Source of the DNA: Phycisphaerae bacterium
GTDB taxonomy: Bacteria; Planctomycetota; Phycisphaerae; UBA1845; Fen-1342
Assembly (NCBI GenBank): GCA_017999985.1
Contig: JAGNKU010000001.1
Span: 837,203-901,202, forward strand
DNA length: 64,000 nt
Direction of reading: 5' to 3'
Shown: positions 25,804 to 34,461 of the stretch, in pieces
How the letters are laid out: every line of letters starts with the position of its first letter
How positions within the stretch are numbered: the stretch's first letter is position 1
Made by a program: the position numbers and the translations under genes
Notes under the pieces: model-generated
Told to the model about the DNA's origin: nothing
Databases searched by the model: none
What the model saw: only the letters and a program-made list of their open reading frames with translations

Positions 25804-28374
25804 TCAAGGAGTCGTCAGCAGCGCCACGAACGGATTGATGTCGCCGAAACCGACCTGCCCGTCACCGTTGATGTCGCCGTTCATGATCGTGCAGTCGGGG
25901 AACGTGGACGCATACAAGGTCGGATTGGTCAGAGCCAGAACGAACGGGTTGATGTCACCGAATCCGACGACGCCGTCGCAATTCATGTCGCCGGGGAGTG
26001 TGAACGGCGTCAGCGCGATCGTCGTCGTGGCCATCAGTTCCGGCGGGCACTTGCCTTGCTGATCCCACAGCGCGAACAGCAGCGCCCCCGTGTCATCGGT
26101 CGTGTTCTCGTCGCGCAGGAACTCGATGTACTCCTTGCTCGTGCTCTGGTAGTAGAGCGTCACTGCCGCCGACGCGGCCCCCATCGGAATCGCATACGCC
26201 GTCTCGTCCCAGTACTGACCGTCTGCGTACGCGGCGCCCACCGGCGTGCCACCGAAACCGGCGAAGTTGACATTCGTGAATCCGCGCGGCGGGATGCGGT
26301 TGTCCTTGAAGATCTTGTTGTTCAGGACGAAGTGGAACGACGGTCCGGGCTCCACGCCGACCAGCGGCGCCACCACCTCGTCGAGGCCTGGTTTTGCCTC
26401 GTACACCTTGAGCGCATCGTCATGGCTCAAGACGCCGGTGAGCGGGTCGTACGCGCCGGATTCGGCGAGCAGCGTTCCGCCGGCGTTGAAGAACCGCACG
26501 TTCAGCCACATGCGGCGGCCTTCGGGATAGCCGGTGGGCAGCTTGTGGCCCGTGTTGTTGGTCACGGTGACGTGGACCTGCGGCCCGTCCTGCAGCGCTG
26601 CCAGTTCGGCCGCGTTCTGCAGCATGTACCGGACGCGCACGGCGCCGGCCTGCAACGCCGTCGGGTTCACTTCGTTGGGCAAATCGGGGTACAGCAGCGG
26701 CAGCACGGTGGCCATCCACGCGCTGCCGCCGGTCATGTCGTGCAGCGGCAGGTCGGTGCGCACGGGGGCGGCGGGGTAATTGCAGCCCTGGCCGGTGACG
26801 TCCCGCATGTGGCAATCCTGACACGTGCTGACGTACTGCTTGTTGCCGCCGAACTCGGGGGCGTACACGCCCTGCGCCGTGTTGTACGCGCTGTAGAACC
26901 ACTCGCTGTAGGTGCGTTCGATCGGCATCAGCGTGTGCGCGGACGTGCTGGCCGGCGGCGTGTCGAACGCGTTGGGCACATAGTTGCCCAGCCCGTCCTT
27001 CTCGAACGCCGAGTTGCTCACGTCGTGACACGTGCCGCACAGTGCCGCCTCACGGTGGAACGGCGACACAAGGATCGGATGCCCCAGGGTGGCGTCCAAA
27101 AACGGGCCGCGCCGTGCCCCGGTTGGGTCGATCACGAACATGCCGTTGCCGAAATCCACCGGCGGCATGCTCAGACCCGCCAGAATGTCTTCGTCCTGCA
27201 TCGGGCTGACGCCGGGCACGTAGAACGGGTCCACCAGCCGGTGACACAGGTCGCACGACACGCCGTGCTTGTCGGTCTCCAGCATGAGCTGGCCGTTGGT
27301 CGGCACGGAGCGGCCGCGCACCCAGCCGGCGCCGATGTGACACCGCAGGCACAGGTCGCCGGAGTCGGGCGCGTCCTGGTTGGCCACGGTCTGGCAAGCC
27401 TCGTAGAGCGGGTCGCGCGAGGCCAGCGCCATCAGGCTGCCCTGCCAGTTGAGATACGGCTCGACGGCGGGGTTGTAGTTCGCGTGGCACGCCGTGCACG
27501 CCGTCGGGTGATTGAGCGTCCCGGTTTCGAACGGCTGGGTGCCGGGCAGATCGAAGTCCCGCAGCGTGGTCGGCGCGATGCCGCCCGGGGGCGACACGAT
27601 GATGAACGCGGCGTCGCTGTCGTCGTGGCCGGAGTTGAACGCGTTGTCGATCGCGATGACGCGCAGAATGGCCTGGGTCGTCGGGCGATTCGCCGGGAAC
27701 CAGTTGTAGCTGCCCGCGTTGCCGATGTTTTCCGCGACGGGGGTGAACGTCGCACCGTTGTCAAGTGAGAGGTGCAGATCCACGCGTGCAACGCCACTGG
27801 TGTCCGTGGCCGTCCAGCTCACTACGAAAGGCGTGTTGCCCGTGGCGACTTCGCCGCCGTTGGGCACGAGCACGGTCACGGTCGGTGGCGTCACGTCGTA
27901 GGTCGTCGGGACGAGGTGTCCCTGGATCTCCGTCACGTCGACGTTGGATACGCTCTGCACGTTCGATGGCGTCAGACCCGGGAACGTCGGTGTGTTCGTG
28001 TAGTTCCCGAGGTCGGTGATCTCCACGAGCGCCGTGTAGCCGTCGCTGTCGGAGTCCAGGTTCTGCACGGACTGGACCGCCTGGCGCCGGCCGTTGGGGT
28101 TGCTCGGGTAGCTCGGCAGGGCCGCCTCGATGGCCGCGCCGTAGGGGTTCCGCGGGCCGCCGCCGGAGAAGTCGAAATGGCACACGCCGCAATGCGCGGG
28201 ATGGCTCGGCACCGTGTCCAGCGCGGACCCCGTCGCGCCGGGATAGACCGCGAAGAACGCGTCGCGGATGTTCGAGCGGGCCTGCAGCGCGGCGGGCCAG
28301 ATCACGAGGGCCGCCCCGGCCGCGAGCGAGATGATGACCAGATTCTGTGTTTGTCGTGAATTGGACGGGCACAT
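25804..28374 (-). CDS. secreted multiheme cytochrome c protein with C-terminal dockerin-like repeats
   Basis: 856 aa from ATG 28372-28374. The frame is open to 28620, but that part is repeat-derived. Signal peptide: NLVIISLAAGAALVIWPAAL then QARS. Six CXXCH heme-c sites are visible near residues 62 (CGVCH), 291 (CTACH), 341 (CLRCH), 372 (CDLCH), 445 (CGTCH) and 516 (CQDCH). Between the first two lie a Ca2+-loop-like NLDSDSDGYTALVEI and an Ig-like segment (PTVTVLVPNGGEVATGNTPF). The C-terminus has GDMNCDGVVGFGDINPFV and GDINGDGQVGFGDINPFV. The heme-rich middle resembles cytochrome c-554/octaheme-type redox proteins. The likely role is extracytoplasmic electron transfer, and the partner is unknown. 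Confidence 0.88.
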   Translation of the reverse strand: MCPSNSRQTQNLVIISLAAGAALVIWPAALQARSNIRDAFFAVYPGATGSALDTVPSHPAHCGVCHFDFSGGGPRNPYGAAIEAALPSYPSNPNGRRQAVQSVQNLDSDSDGYTALVEITDLGNYTNTPTFPGLTPSNVQSVSNVDVTEIQGHLVPTTYDVTPPTVTVLVPNGGEVATGNTPFVVSWTATDTSGVARVDLHLSLDNGATFTPVAENIGNAGSYNWFPANRPTTQAILRVIAIDNAFNSGHDDSDAAFIIVSPPGGIAPTTLRDFDLPGTQPFETGTLNHPTACTACHANYNPAVEPYLNWQGSLMALASRDPLYEACQTVANQDAPDSGDLCLRCHIGAGWVRGRSVPTNGQLMLETDKHGVSCDLCHRLVDPFYVPGVSPMQDEDILAGLSMPPVDFGNGMFVIDPTGARRGPFLDATLGHPILVSPFHREAALCGTCHDVSNSAFEKDGLGNYVPNAFDTPPASTSAHTLMPIERTYSEWFYSAYNTAQGVYAPEFGGNKQYVSTCQDCHMRDVTGQGCNYPAAPVRTDLPLHDMTGGSAWMATVLPLLYPDLPNEVNPTALQAGAVRVRYMLQNAAELAALQDGPQVHVTVTNNTGHKLPTGYPEGRRMWLNVRFFNAGGTLLAESGAYDPLTGVLSHDDALKVYEAKPGLDEVVAPLVGVEPGPSFHFVLNNKIFKDNRIPPRGFTNVNFAGFGGTPVGAAYADGQYWDETAYAIPMGAASAAVTLYYQSTSKEYIEFLRDENTTDDTGALLFALWDQQGKCPPELMATTTIALTPFTLPGDMNCDGVVGFGDINPFVLALTNPTLYASTFPDCTIMNGDINGDGQVGFGDINPFVALLTTP

Positions 28375-28580
28375 GCTCACTTCTCCACGGACATGATGCG
28401 AGCGCAGCTTCCACCCCACCCAGAGCCTACCCAACCGACGGGCGCAAACGCAAGGAAAAACGCGCCGCAGGCGGCTGGATACTGCTTGCGGTGCGCCCGG
28501 GGCGCGCAATTCGTCGGACAATCGGCTCCGCCTTGTAGGCCGACGTCCTATGTGGCTGCGTGTGGACCGCAACTTCCGGA

Positions 28581-28635
28581 GGGTCGTACGGGCGTCCCGG
28601 CCGTCGGGGGCACAGGCCAACTGTCTGGGCCACCC
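28581..28635 (+). repeat. dispersed palindromic element (copy 3, divergent)
   Basis: GGGTCGTACGGGCGTCCCGG followed by CCGTCGGGGGCACAGGCCAA and ending GGGCCACCC. It aligns with the second half of the 19136 element (TACGGGCGTCCCG.CCGTC..GGCAC.G) with a decayed right arm. It lies in the 288 bp gap between the GH78 and cytochrome genes. Confidence 0.6.
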
Positions 28636-28662
28636 ACGTCCAGCCAGATCGGACGCGCGACG

Positions 28663-31467
28663 TCAGCGTTCAAACGCGTAGCGCCCAGCACCCACGCGGA
28701 ACACCGCGGCGCCATCCTCGGCCTTCGCTTCCAGCACACCAAGCGTCTGCGCGGCCGGTTGGCCGCTTTCCGTGACGGTCTTGGGATCCGCGTCGGGCAC
28801 GTACACCGTCGCGGTCGTGTTCGGCGGCACCCTCACATTGAGCGTGAGCTTGCCGTCGGCGAGCTTCCACTCGCAGACGATTTCGCCGTGCGGCGAGTGA
28901 TAGCTGCCCCGCGCCCAGGTCAGTCCGCCACCGGGCAGCGGGCGCAGGATGAAGTGCTTGTATCCCGGGTGCGTTTCGTCCGGGTTGATCCCCAGGATCG
29001 TGCGGTACATCCACTCGCCGACCGAGCCGATCGCGTAGTGGCTGAACGAGTTCATGCCCGGGTTCTGGAAACCGCGGCCCTCGACATAGCCGTCCCAGCG
29101 CTCCCAGATCGTCGTCGCGCCGTGGTCAATTGCGTAACCCCACGACGGCATCGTGCGATTCAGGATCAGCCGATAGGCTTCGTCGTTGCGGCCGGAGCGC
29201 GTCAGCTCCGACATCAGCGCGATCGTGCTGTGGAAGCCGGTGGAGATGTTGCCCTTGTACGTCTCAAACGCCTCCAGCATGTACTTCGCGGCGGCGGCGC
29301 GTTGCTCCTTCGGCAGCAGGTCGAAGTACAGTGCCAGCGCGTAACCCGCCTGCGTGTTGCCCTGCATGCGTCCGTCGGGCGACACATACGCCGCGTTGAA
29401 CGCCGCGCGGATGCGCTCGGCCAGCATGCCGTACTGCTGCGCCGCATCGTTGCGCCCCAGCACGCGGGCCATCTGCGCGACCAGTTCCGTCGAGCGTGCG
29501 AAGAACATCGTCGCGAAGACTTCCTTCGGCACTTCCGCGCCCTTCTCCGGCCAGCCTTCGAGCTTCAACGTGTCCGCGTTGAGCCAGTCGCCGTAGTCGT
29601 TGCCGCGGCTGTTTTTCCACAGCAGTTCGGGGTTCTGCTCGTGCACGTAATCGACCCACCGCCGCGCCGAGTCGAAATGCTGCTCCAGCAGGCGCCGATC
29701 CGCGTAGTTCACGTACGCGCACCACGGCACGAACACGCCCGCATCGCCCCAGGCCGCCACGCCCGAGAAACGCACCGCCGGCTCGAACGGGTGCGGAGCG
29801 AAATCCGGATAGCGGCCGTCCGGCGTCTGTGCATCGCGCACGTCCGGGATCCACTTCGTGTAGAACGCGGCCATGTCCATGTTGAAGCACGCGGTCTGCG
29901 CGAAGGCCAGGATGTCGCCCATCCAGCCACAGCGTTCGTCGCGCTGCGGGCAGTCGGTGGGCACGCTCGTCAGGTTCGCCCGCTGCGTCCAGAGGATGTT
30001 GGACCAGAGCTTGTTGAGCAGGGCGTCGGAGCATTCGAACTGGCCGACTTCCGGCGCCGACGAGTGCACGACGCAGCCGGCCAGATCTTCGAGCGCGGGC
30101 TTGTACGGCAGTCCCGTCACCTCGACGTAGCGGAAGCCGTGATACGTGAAGTGCGGCTCGAAGGTCTCAGCCTCGCCGCCGCGGCACGTATATTGGTCCG
30201 TTTGCTTCGCGCTGCGCAGGTTCTCCGTGTAGATCGTGCCGTCGGGATTCAGTACCTCGGCGTGCCGCAGCGTAACGGTCGTGCCCGCCGGCGCGTGCAC
30301 CTTGAAGCGGCACCAGCCGACCATGTTCTGACCAAGGTCGAACACGTACGCGCCCGGTTTCGGCTCCGTGATGCCGATGGGCTTCAGCACGCGCGTGATG
30401 CGGACCGGCTCGTTCGGCTGCGCCACCAGCGCCGGCTTGCCCGGCTCGAGGGCCCTTGCCGCCACGGGCCGCCACGCCACCGCATCGAAGCCCGGCCGGT
30501 CCCAGCCGGCCAGTTCGCGGCGCGCGTCATACGTCTCGCCATCCAGCAGATCGCCGAAGCGGATGGGGCCTTCGGTCGTCGCGACCCAACTCCCATCCGA
30601 AACGACCACCTGCGGCGGCTGATCGCCACGCTCGATTTCCAGCCGCAGCAGCAGCCGTGGCCGACGCCCGTAGATCGCGCGCGGCGGACCGGCGTTCACG
30701 ATGCCCGCCAGCCCGACGCGGCCCGCGTACCAGCCGTCGCCAAGCTGGGCGCCCACGACGTTTTCGCCGCCCGCGATCAGCTTGGTGACGTCGTACGTCT
30801 GGTACTGCACGCGCTGGTGGTAGTCGGTCCACTCCGGCGCCAAGACGTGGTCGCCGACGCGCTGCCCGTTGATCCGCAACTCGTAGAGCCCCAACGCCGT
30901 GACGTAGACCGTCGCGCGCGTCACCGGCGCGGTGCCCTCCAGCGTGAACGCCTTGCGCAACATAGGCGGCGTCAAGGGATCAAAGTTGCCGCCTGGCGGC
31001 TCCTGCGCGTCGCCGATCCACTGCGCGCCCCAGTCAGCGAGTTCGAACAACCCCATCGACCACGTCGCCGGCGCGCTCCAGGGCGAACCCTGACCGTCGG
31101 CGTCCCACATGCGCACCTGCCACCACACGCGCACCCGCGATCGCAGCGGCTTGCCGGCGTACACAACCTGAATCGACTGGTCGGACTCGACTTGTCCCGA
31201 GTCCCACAGGTTGCCTTCCTCGCGCTGGAGCAGCGCGGGATCGTCGGCGACGAGCACGCGATAGGCGCGCTGCACCGCACCGCGCCGCGCATCGACCACT
31301 TCCCAGGACAGCCGCGGCGCCCGCACGTCGATGCCCAGCGGATCCTGGCGGTATTCGCACCGCAGGTTCCGCGGCGCTTGCGGGCCGGCCGCGGCAGCAG
31401 CCTGGGCCAGCCCCGCACTCACCACCGCATTCAGGATCACGATTCCGACCAGACTGCGCGTCACCAC
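28663..31467 (-). CDS. alpha-L-rhamnosidase, GH78
   Basis: About 934 aa. The start is taken as GTG 31465-31467, six bases after a GGAGGT SD. An upstream GTG at 31498-31500 overlaps the previous stop (GTGA) and is the alternative. Signal peptide: SLVGIVILNAVVSAGLAQA. Domain order is the standard one: an N-terminal Ig-like part (NLRCEYRQDPLGIDVRAPRL), beta-sandwiches including YVTALGLYELRINGQRVGD and LRHAEVLNPDGTIYTENLR, the (alpha/alpha)6 barrel with TDCPQRDERCGWMGD near residue 505 (catalytic-acid region), and a C-terminal sandwich. It hydrolyses terminal alpha-L-rhamnose outside the cytoplasm and could feed the rhaI/rhaB pathway. Confidence 0.95.
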   Translation of the reverse strand: MVTRSLVGIVILNAVVSAGLAQAAAAAGPQAPRNLRCEYRQDPLGIDVRAPRLSWEVVDARRGAVQRAYRVLVADDPALLQREEGNLWDSGQVESDQSIQVVYAGKPLRSRVRVWWQVRMWDADGQGSPWSAPATWSMGLFELADWGAQWIGDAQEPPGGNFDPLTPPMLRKAFTLEGTAPVTRATVYVTALGLYELRINGQRVGDHVLAPEWTDYHQRVQYQTYDVTKLIAGGENVVGAQLGDGWYAGRVGLAGIVNAGPPRAIYGRRPRLLLRLEIERGDQPPQVVVSDGSWVATTEGPIRFGDLLDGETYDARRELAGWDRPGFDAVAWRPVAARALEPGKPALVAQPNEPVRITRVLKPIGITEPKPGAYVFDLGQNMVGWCRFKVHAPAGTTVTLRHAEVLNPDGTIYTENLRSAKQTDQYTCRGGEAETFEPHFTYHGFRYVEVTGLPYKPALEDLAGCVVHSSAPEVGQFECSDALLNKLWSNILWTQRANLTSVPTDCPQRDERCGWMGDILAFAQTACFNMDMAAFYTKWIPDVRDAQTPDGRYPDFAPHPFEPAVRFSGVAAWGDAGVFVPWCAYVNYADRRLLEQHFDSARRWVDYVHEQNPELLWKNSRGNDYGDWLNADTLKLEGWPEKGAEVPKEVFATMFFARSTELVAQMARVLGRNDAAQQYGMLAERIRAAFNAAYVSPDGRMQGNTQAGYALALYFDLLPKEQRAAAAKYMLEAFETYKGNISTGFHSTIALMSELTRSGRNDEAYRLILNRTMPSWGYAIDHGATTIWERWDGYVEGRGFQNPGMNSFSHYAIGSVGEWMYRTILGINPDETHPGYKHFILRPLPGGGLTWARGSYHSPHGEIVCEWKLADGKLTLNVRVPPNTTATVYVPDADPKTVTESGQPAAQTLGVLEAKAEDGAAVFRVGAGRYAFER

Positions 31468-31496
31468 GACCACACCTCCAACCACGGCCACGTCCG

Positions 31497-31814
31497 TCAC
31501 GGCGCGCTCCGCGTCTCCAGGAACCAGCGTTGGCGCGGCGAACCGCCACGCGGCCTCTGGCGCACGAAATACACGGTCCAGACCGAATTGTCACTCATGC
31601 GCAGGCGAAAGTAATGCCGGCGCAGGTAAACCTCGTTGCCGGCCCGCCCGCCCTCCGGGCTGGTGTGCTTCCAGGACTCGAGCACGGCGCCGACCGCGAA
31701 ACACTCGCCGTGCCAACTGAAACCCTGCGGCAGTCCCGGCAATCCCGCCGCCATCGCGCTCGCATCGAAGCTTCCCCGGAGCGGAGTGATCGACTCGCTG
31801 ACGAATTCGTCCAT
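31497..31814 (-). CDS. small conserved protein, resembling DUF6504
   Basis: 105 aa starting MDEFVSESITPLRG. The core SWHGECFAVGAVLESWK then YLRRHYFRLRMSDNSVWTVY and FVRQRPR reads as a small beta-rich domain that recalls DUF6504-type proteins. No catalytic residues or signal are evident. It lies directly upstream of the GH78 gene on the same strand, and its stop touches a possible GTG start of that gene, so they may be cotranscribed. A start near 31806 with no signal peptide suggests a cytosolic protein. Family naming is tentative. Confidence 0.65.
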   Translation of the reverse strand: MDEFVSESITPLRGSFDASAMAAGLPGLPQGFSWHGECFAVGAVLESWKHTSPEGGRAGNEVYLRRHYFRLRMSDNSVWTVYFVRQRPRGGSPRQRWFLETRSAP

Positions 31815-31844
31815 CGTTCACCGCCTCCGCCGGCGCGGTGCGGT

Positions 31845-34340
31845 TCAGGCCTGCGGGCCCCAGCCCTCTGCAGGAACTTCATAGCGGGTGACGGTCGGCA
31901 GCGGGGCATCGATGTCGAGCGGCTCGTCGCCGCGCATGATCTTGGCCCGCACGCGCCCGTCATGCGGCTGACGCCAGGCGGCGTGCACCTCGTTGGGATT
32001 GGTCACGACCTGCCCGTTGAGCGCGACAATACGGTCGAATTCGCGCAGCCCGAGTTGATAGGCCAGCCCATCATGGTCCAGGTCACGGACCATCGTTCCT
32101 TCCACGTTCGCGCGCAGATCCAGGCTTGCCGGTCCGGTCGTGCGCCGCACGGTGACGCCGGCCGTGCCAAACGCGGCCACGGGATCGAGTCGATACGGCT
32201 CGCGGACGGCGCTCATCACGCGCTCGGCGACGTCCTGCGACACGAATGGCGGCAGCAGCGCCGCGAAATCCGCGAGCGTCGGTTGCGGGCCGTCCGGGAC
32301 CCAGCGCGGATCATTCATGAAAGCCCGCATGAAATCGTCGAGCGACTTGCCGCGCTTGCCCGCGCGGATCGTCCGATCGAGCCACGCACCGATGATCAGC
32401 CCGCCCTGGTAGACCAGTTCGCGCGCCCCGTCGTCCTGGAAGAACACAGGCCCGCCCGCATCCGCCAGCGACATCTGGCCATACTGCGGATTGCGTTCGA
32501 CCGCCTGCAATTGCTCGGCCAACACCTCGGCGAACTCCGGCCATGAAATCAGGCCCAGCCGCGCGCAGACCAGGTACGCGTAGTAGTCCGTGATGCCCTC
32601 GTTCACCCAGCGCAACTCGTCCGGCAGGTGCACGCGCTCGCCGCCCCACGTGTGGAAGAACTCGTGCGCGATCAGGTGCGCGACATGCCGGATACCCTGG
32701 GCCATCATGCGCGGGTCCGCCCCCAGTACCATCGAGTTCGTCTTCGGCGAGCCACCCATCCCGCGCTCGATCGGCGGCCCCACCACGAACAGGTACTGTC
32801 CTTGCGCCGGCCGGCCGAACAACCGCAGCTCGTGCTCGATGATGCGCGTCACCGGCGCGACGAACGCCTCCTCGATGGCTGCCTGGCCCGGCGCAAACAC
32901 GATCGTCCCGACGAAGCCCCCTGCACGAATCTCCTGCCGGTTCCATTGCCCGACCGCCACCAAATCATTCTGTAGCGCAGTCAGACTTGGCGGTACCCAA
33001 TCGCCGTCATCGGCGCGCGGCCACGGGGCATACACGGCCCACTTGTCGGGCACATTCAAGCGCACCCGAATTTCTTGCGCACGCACCTCCTGCGGTACGA
33101 GCACCAGCGGCCCGGTGGGCAGAAACGCGCTCTGCTGCGTCACAAATGGGTATTCGAACTCGTGCCGGCCGCGCACCGCTTCCAGCTCACGATGCGTCAG
33201 CGGCACGGTGTACGCCAGCCGGATGTCCGCTGCACCGCCGGTCTGCACGGTCCAAGCATACGGCCCCGTTCGCTCGTCCGGCAGCGCCCGCTCACCCCCC
33301 TGCGCCCGCACCGCACCGTCCAGTAACGGCTCTGGTAATCGCACAAACGCCCAGTCCTGCGGCAGCTCCAGGCGCAATTCACGACGCTCCGGTGCCAGGC
33401 CCGCCACGTCCAACGTCACGTCCACTTTGCGCTCCACGGGCGCCCGCAGCGTTATTTCGCATCGAAGCCGCACCGCGGGGTCCGCCGCTGCCTCCGGCTT
33501 TCCGGCGCGCAGTGTCCTCAAGACCGCGACCACATCTTCGGGCTCGGCCCGTTTGCGGTAGTCCGCGTCGATGAACGCGTAGCGGATCGTCCCGTCCGTG
33601 CCGATCACGTACGTCGCCGCCAGTGGCAGCTCGTACGAGTCGTCGCCGTTGTACTCCTCGAGGTTCACCCGGCCACGCACGTCGGCGAGCACCTCGGGCG
33701 CGAGCTTGTAGACCAGCCCGTATTGCCGCGCCACGACGTTGCCGAGGTCGCTGAGCAGCGCGTAGCTGAACTGCCCGAGCTGCTGCGTCATCAGCGCGTT
33801 GTCGACGGTTTGCGGACTGATCGCCACGACCGTCGCGCCCAGCTCCTGGAACCGCGGCAACGCCTCGGCGTACGCCCGCAATTCGAGCGTGCAGAACGGA
33901 CACCACCCGCCGCGGTACCACAGCAGCACCACCGGGCCCTGCTTCAGCAGGTCGGCCAGCGCCACCGGCGCGCCTTCCGTGCTGGGCAATGTGAACAGCG
34001 GTGCTGTGGCGCCAATGTTCAAGGCCCGCGCCGTGATCCCCGACGTGCGCAGCGACTTCACGAAGTCGTCGTACATCTTCACGCGCGCCGGCGGCGTCGT
34101 GTTCCGCCACTTCTGCTCGAAATCAGCCAGGCGCGCCTGCAGCACCCGCTCCGGCGCCGCGACTGGCACGGGCGTCGGCGCCGAGGTGGGTTCCGGAGTC
34201 GGCGCGGGGGCCGAGGCCACCGGCGGGGCCGCAGCACCGCGCTCCGCGCGCTCGCAGCCCGGCCACATCGACAGAGCGATAAGCGGCAACAACAGGATCC
34301 GCGCCGCGCCAGCCGGCTGGCCGGCTCTGATAGCAGTCAT
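31845..34340 (-). CDS. peroxiredoxin-like domain fused to an M61-type metallopeptidase with PDZ domain
   Basis: 831 aa from ATG 34338-34340, with a very good GGAGGAG SD. The N-terminus is hydrophobic and signal-like (ARILLLPLIALSMWPGC; the cysteine is not in a standard lipobox), then a Pro/Thr/Ala linker. Residues ~70-275 form an AhpC/TSA-type thioredoxin fold with WYRGGWCPFCTLELRAY (Cys ~147 and ~150). Residues ~300-720 form the peptidase: zinc motif HEFFH near residue 557, WGGERVHLPDELRWVNEG with the third ligand Glu near 579 and ITDYYAYL (glycyl-aminopeptidase M61 pattern). The last ~80 residues look like a PDZ domain (HDGLAYQLGLREFDRIVALN). The fusion is unusual and the substrate is unknown. 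Confidence 0.85.
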   Translation of the reverse strand: MTAIRAGQPAGAARILLLPLIALSMWPGCERAERGAAAPPVASAPAPTPEPTSAPTPVPVAAPERVLQARLADFEQKWRNTTPPARVKMYDDFVKSLRTSGITARALNIGATAPLFTLPSTEGAPVALADLLKQGPVVLLWYRGGWCPFCTLELRAYAEALPRFQELGATVVAISPQTVDNALMTQQLGQFSYALLSDLGNVVARQYGLVYKLAPEVLADVRGRVNLEEYNGDDSYELPLAATYVIGTDGTIRYAFIDADYRKRAEPEDVVAVLRTLRAGKPEAAADPAVRLRCEITLRAPVERKVDVTLDVAGLAPERRELRLELPQDWAFVRLPEPLLDGAVRAQGGERALPDERTGPYAWTVQTGGAADIRLAYTVPLTHRELEAVRGRHEFEYPFVTQQSAFLPTGPLVLVPQEVRAQEIRVRLNVPDKWAVYAPWPRADDGDWVPPSLTALQNDLVAVGQWNRQEIRAGGFVGTIVFAPGQAAIEEAFVAPVTRIIEHELRLFGRPAQGQYLFVVGPPIERGMGGSPKTNSMVLGADPRMMAQGIRHVAHLIAHEFFHTWGGERVHLPDELRWVNEGITDYYAYLVCARLGLISWPEFAEVLAEQLQAVERNPQYGQMSLADAGGPVFFQDDGARELVYQGGLIIGAWLDRTIRAGKRGKSLDDFMRAFMNDPRWVPDGPQPTLADFAALLPPFVSQDVAERVMSAVREPYRLDPVAAFGTAGVTVRRTTGPASLDLRANVEGTMVRDLDHDGLAYQLGLREFDRIVALNGQVVTNPNEVHAAWRQPHDGRVRAKIMRGDEPLDIDAPLPTVTRYEVPAEGWGPQA

Positions 34341-34461
34341 GCCTGCTCCTCCATTCCAAGTCCCAGCGGCCACAAACGGGAATTATGCCGCCGTCGTTGG
34401 AGGTTGCCAGCGTGTGCCGGTGCGCTGCCCCCCGCCCCCCCGTGCGCCTGGATGGTCGGGC

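Noticed and set aside
28375..28620. 82-codon N-terminal extension of the cytochrome gene
   Set aside because: The sequence derives from the dispersed palindromic repeat, and a clear signal peptide starts at ATG 28374.
28393..31614. 1073-codon open frame on the plus strand
   Set aside because: It is exactly antisense to the GH78 gene, is extremely Arg/His/Val-rich and has no family motif. High GC at codon position 3 on the other strand keeps it open.
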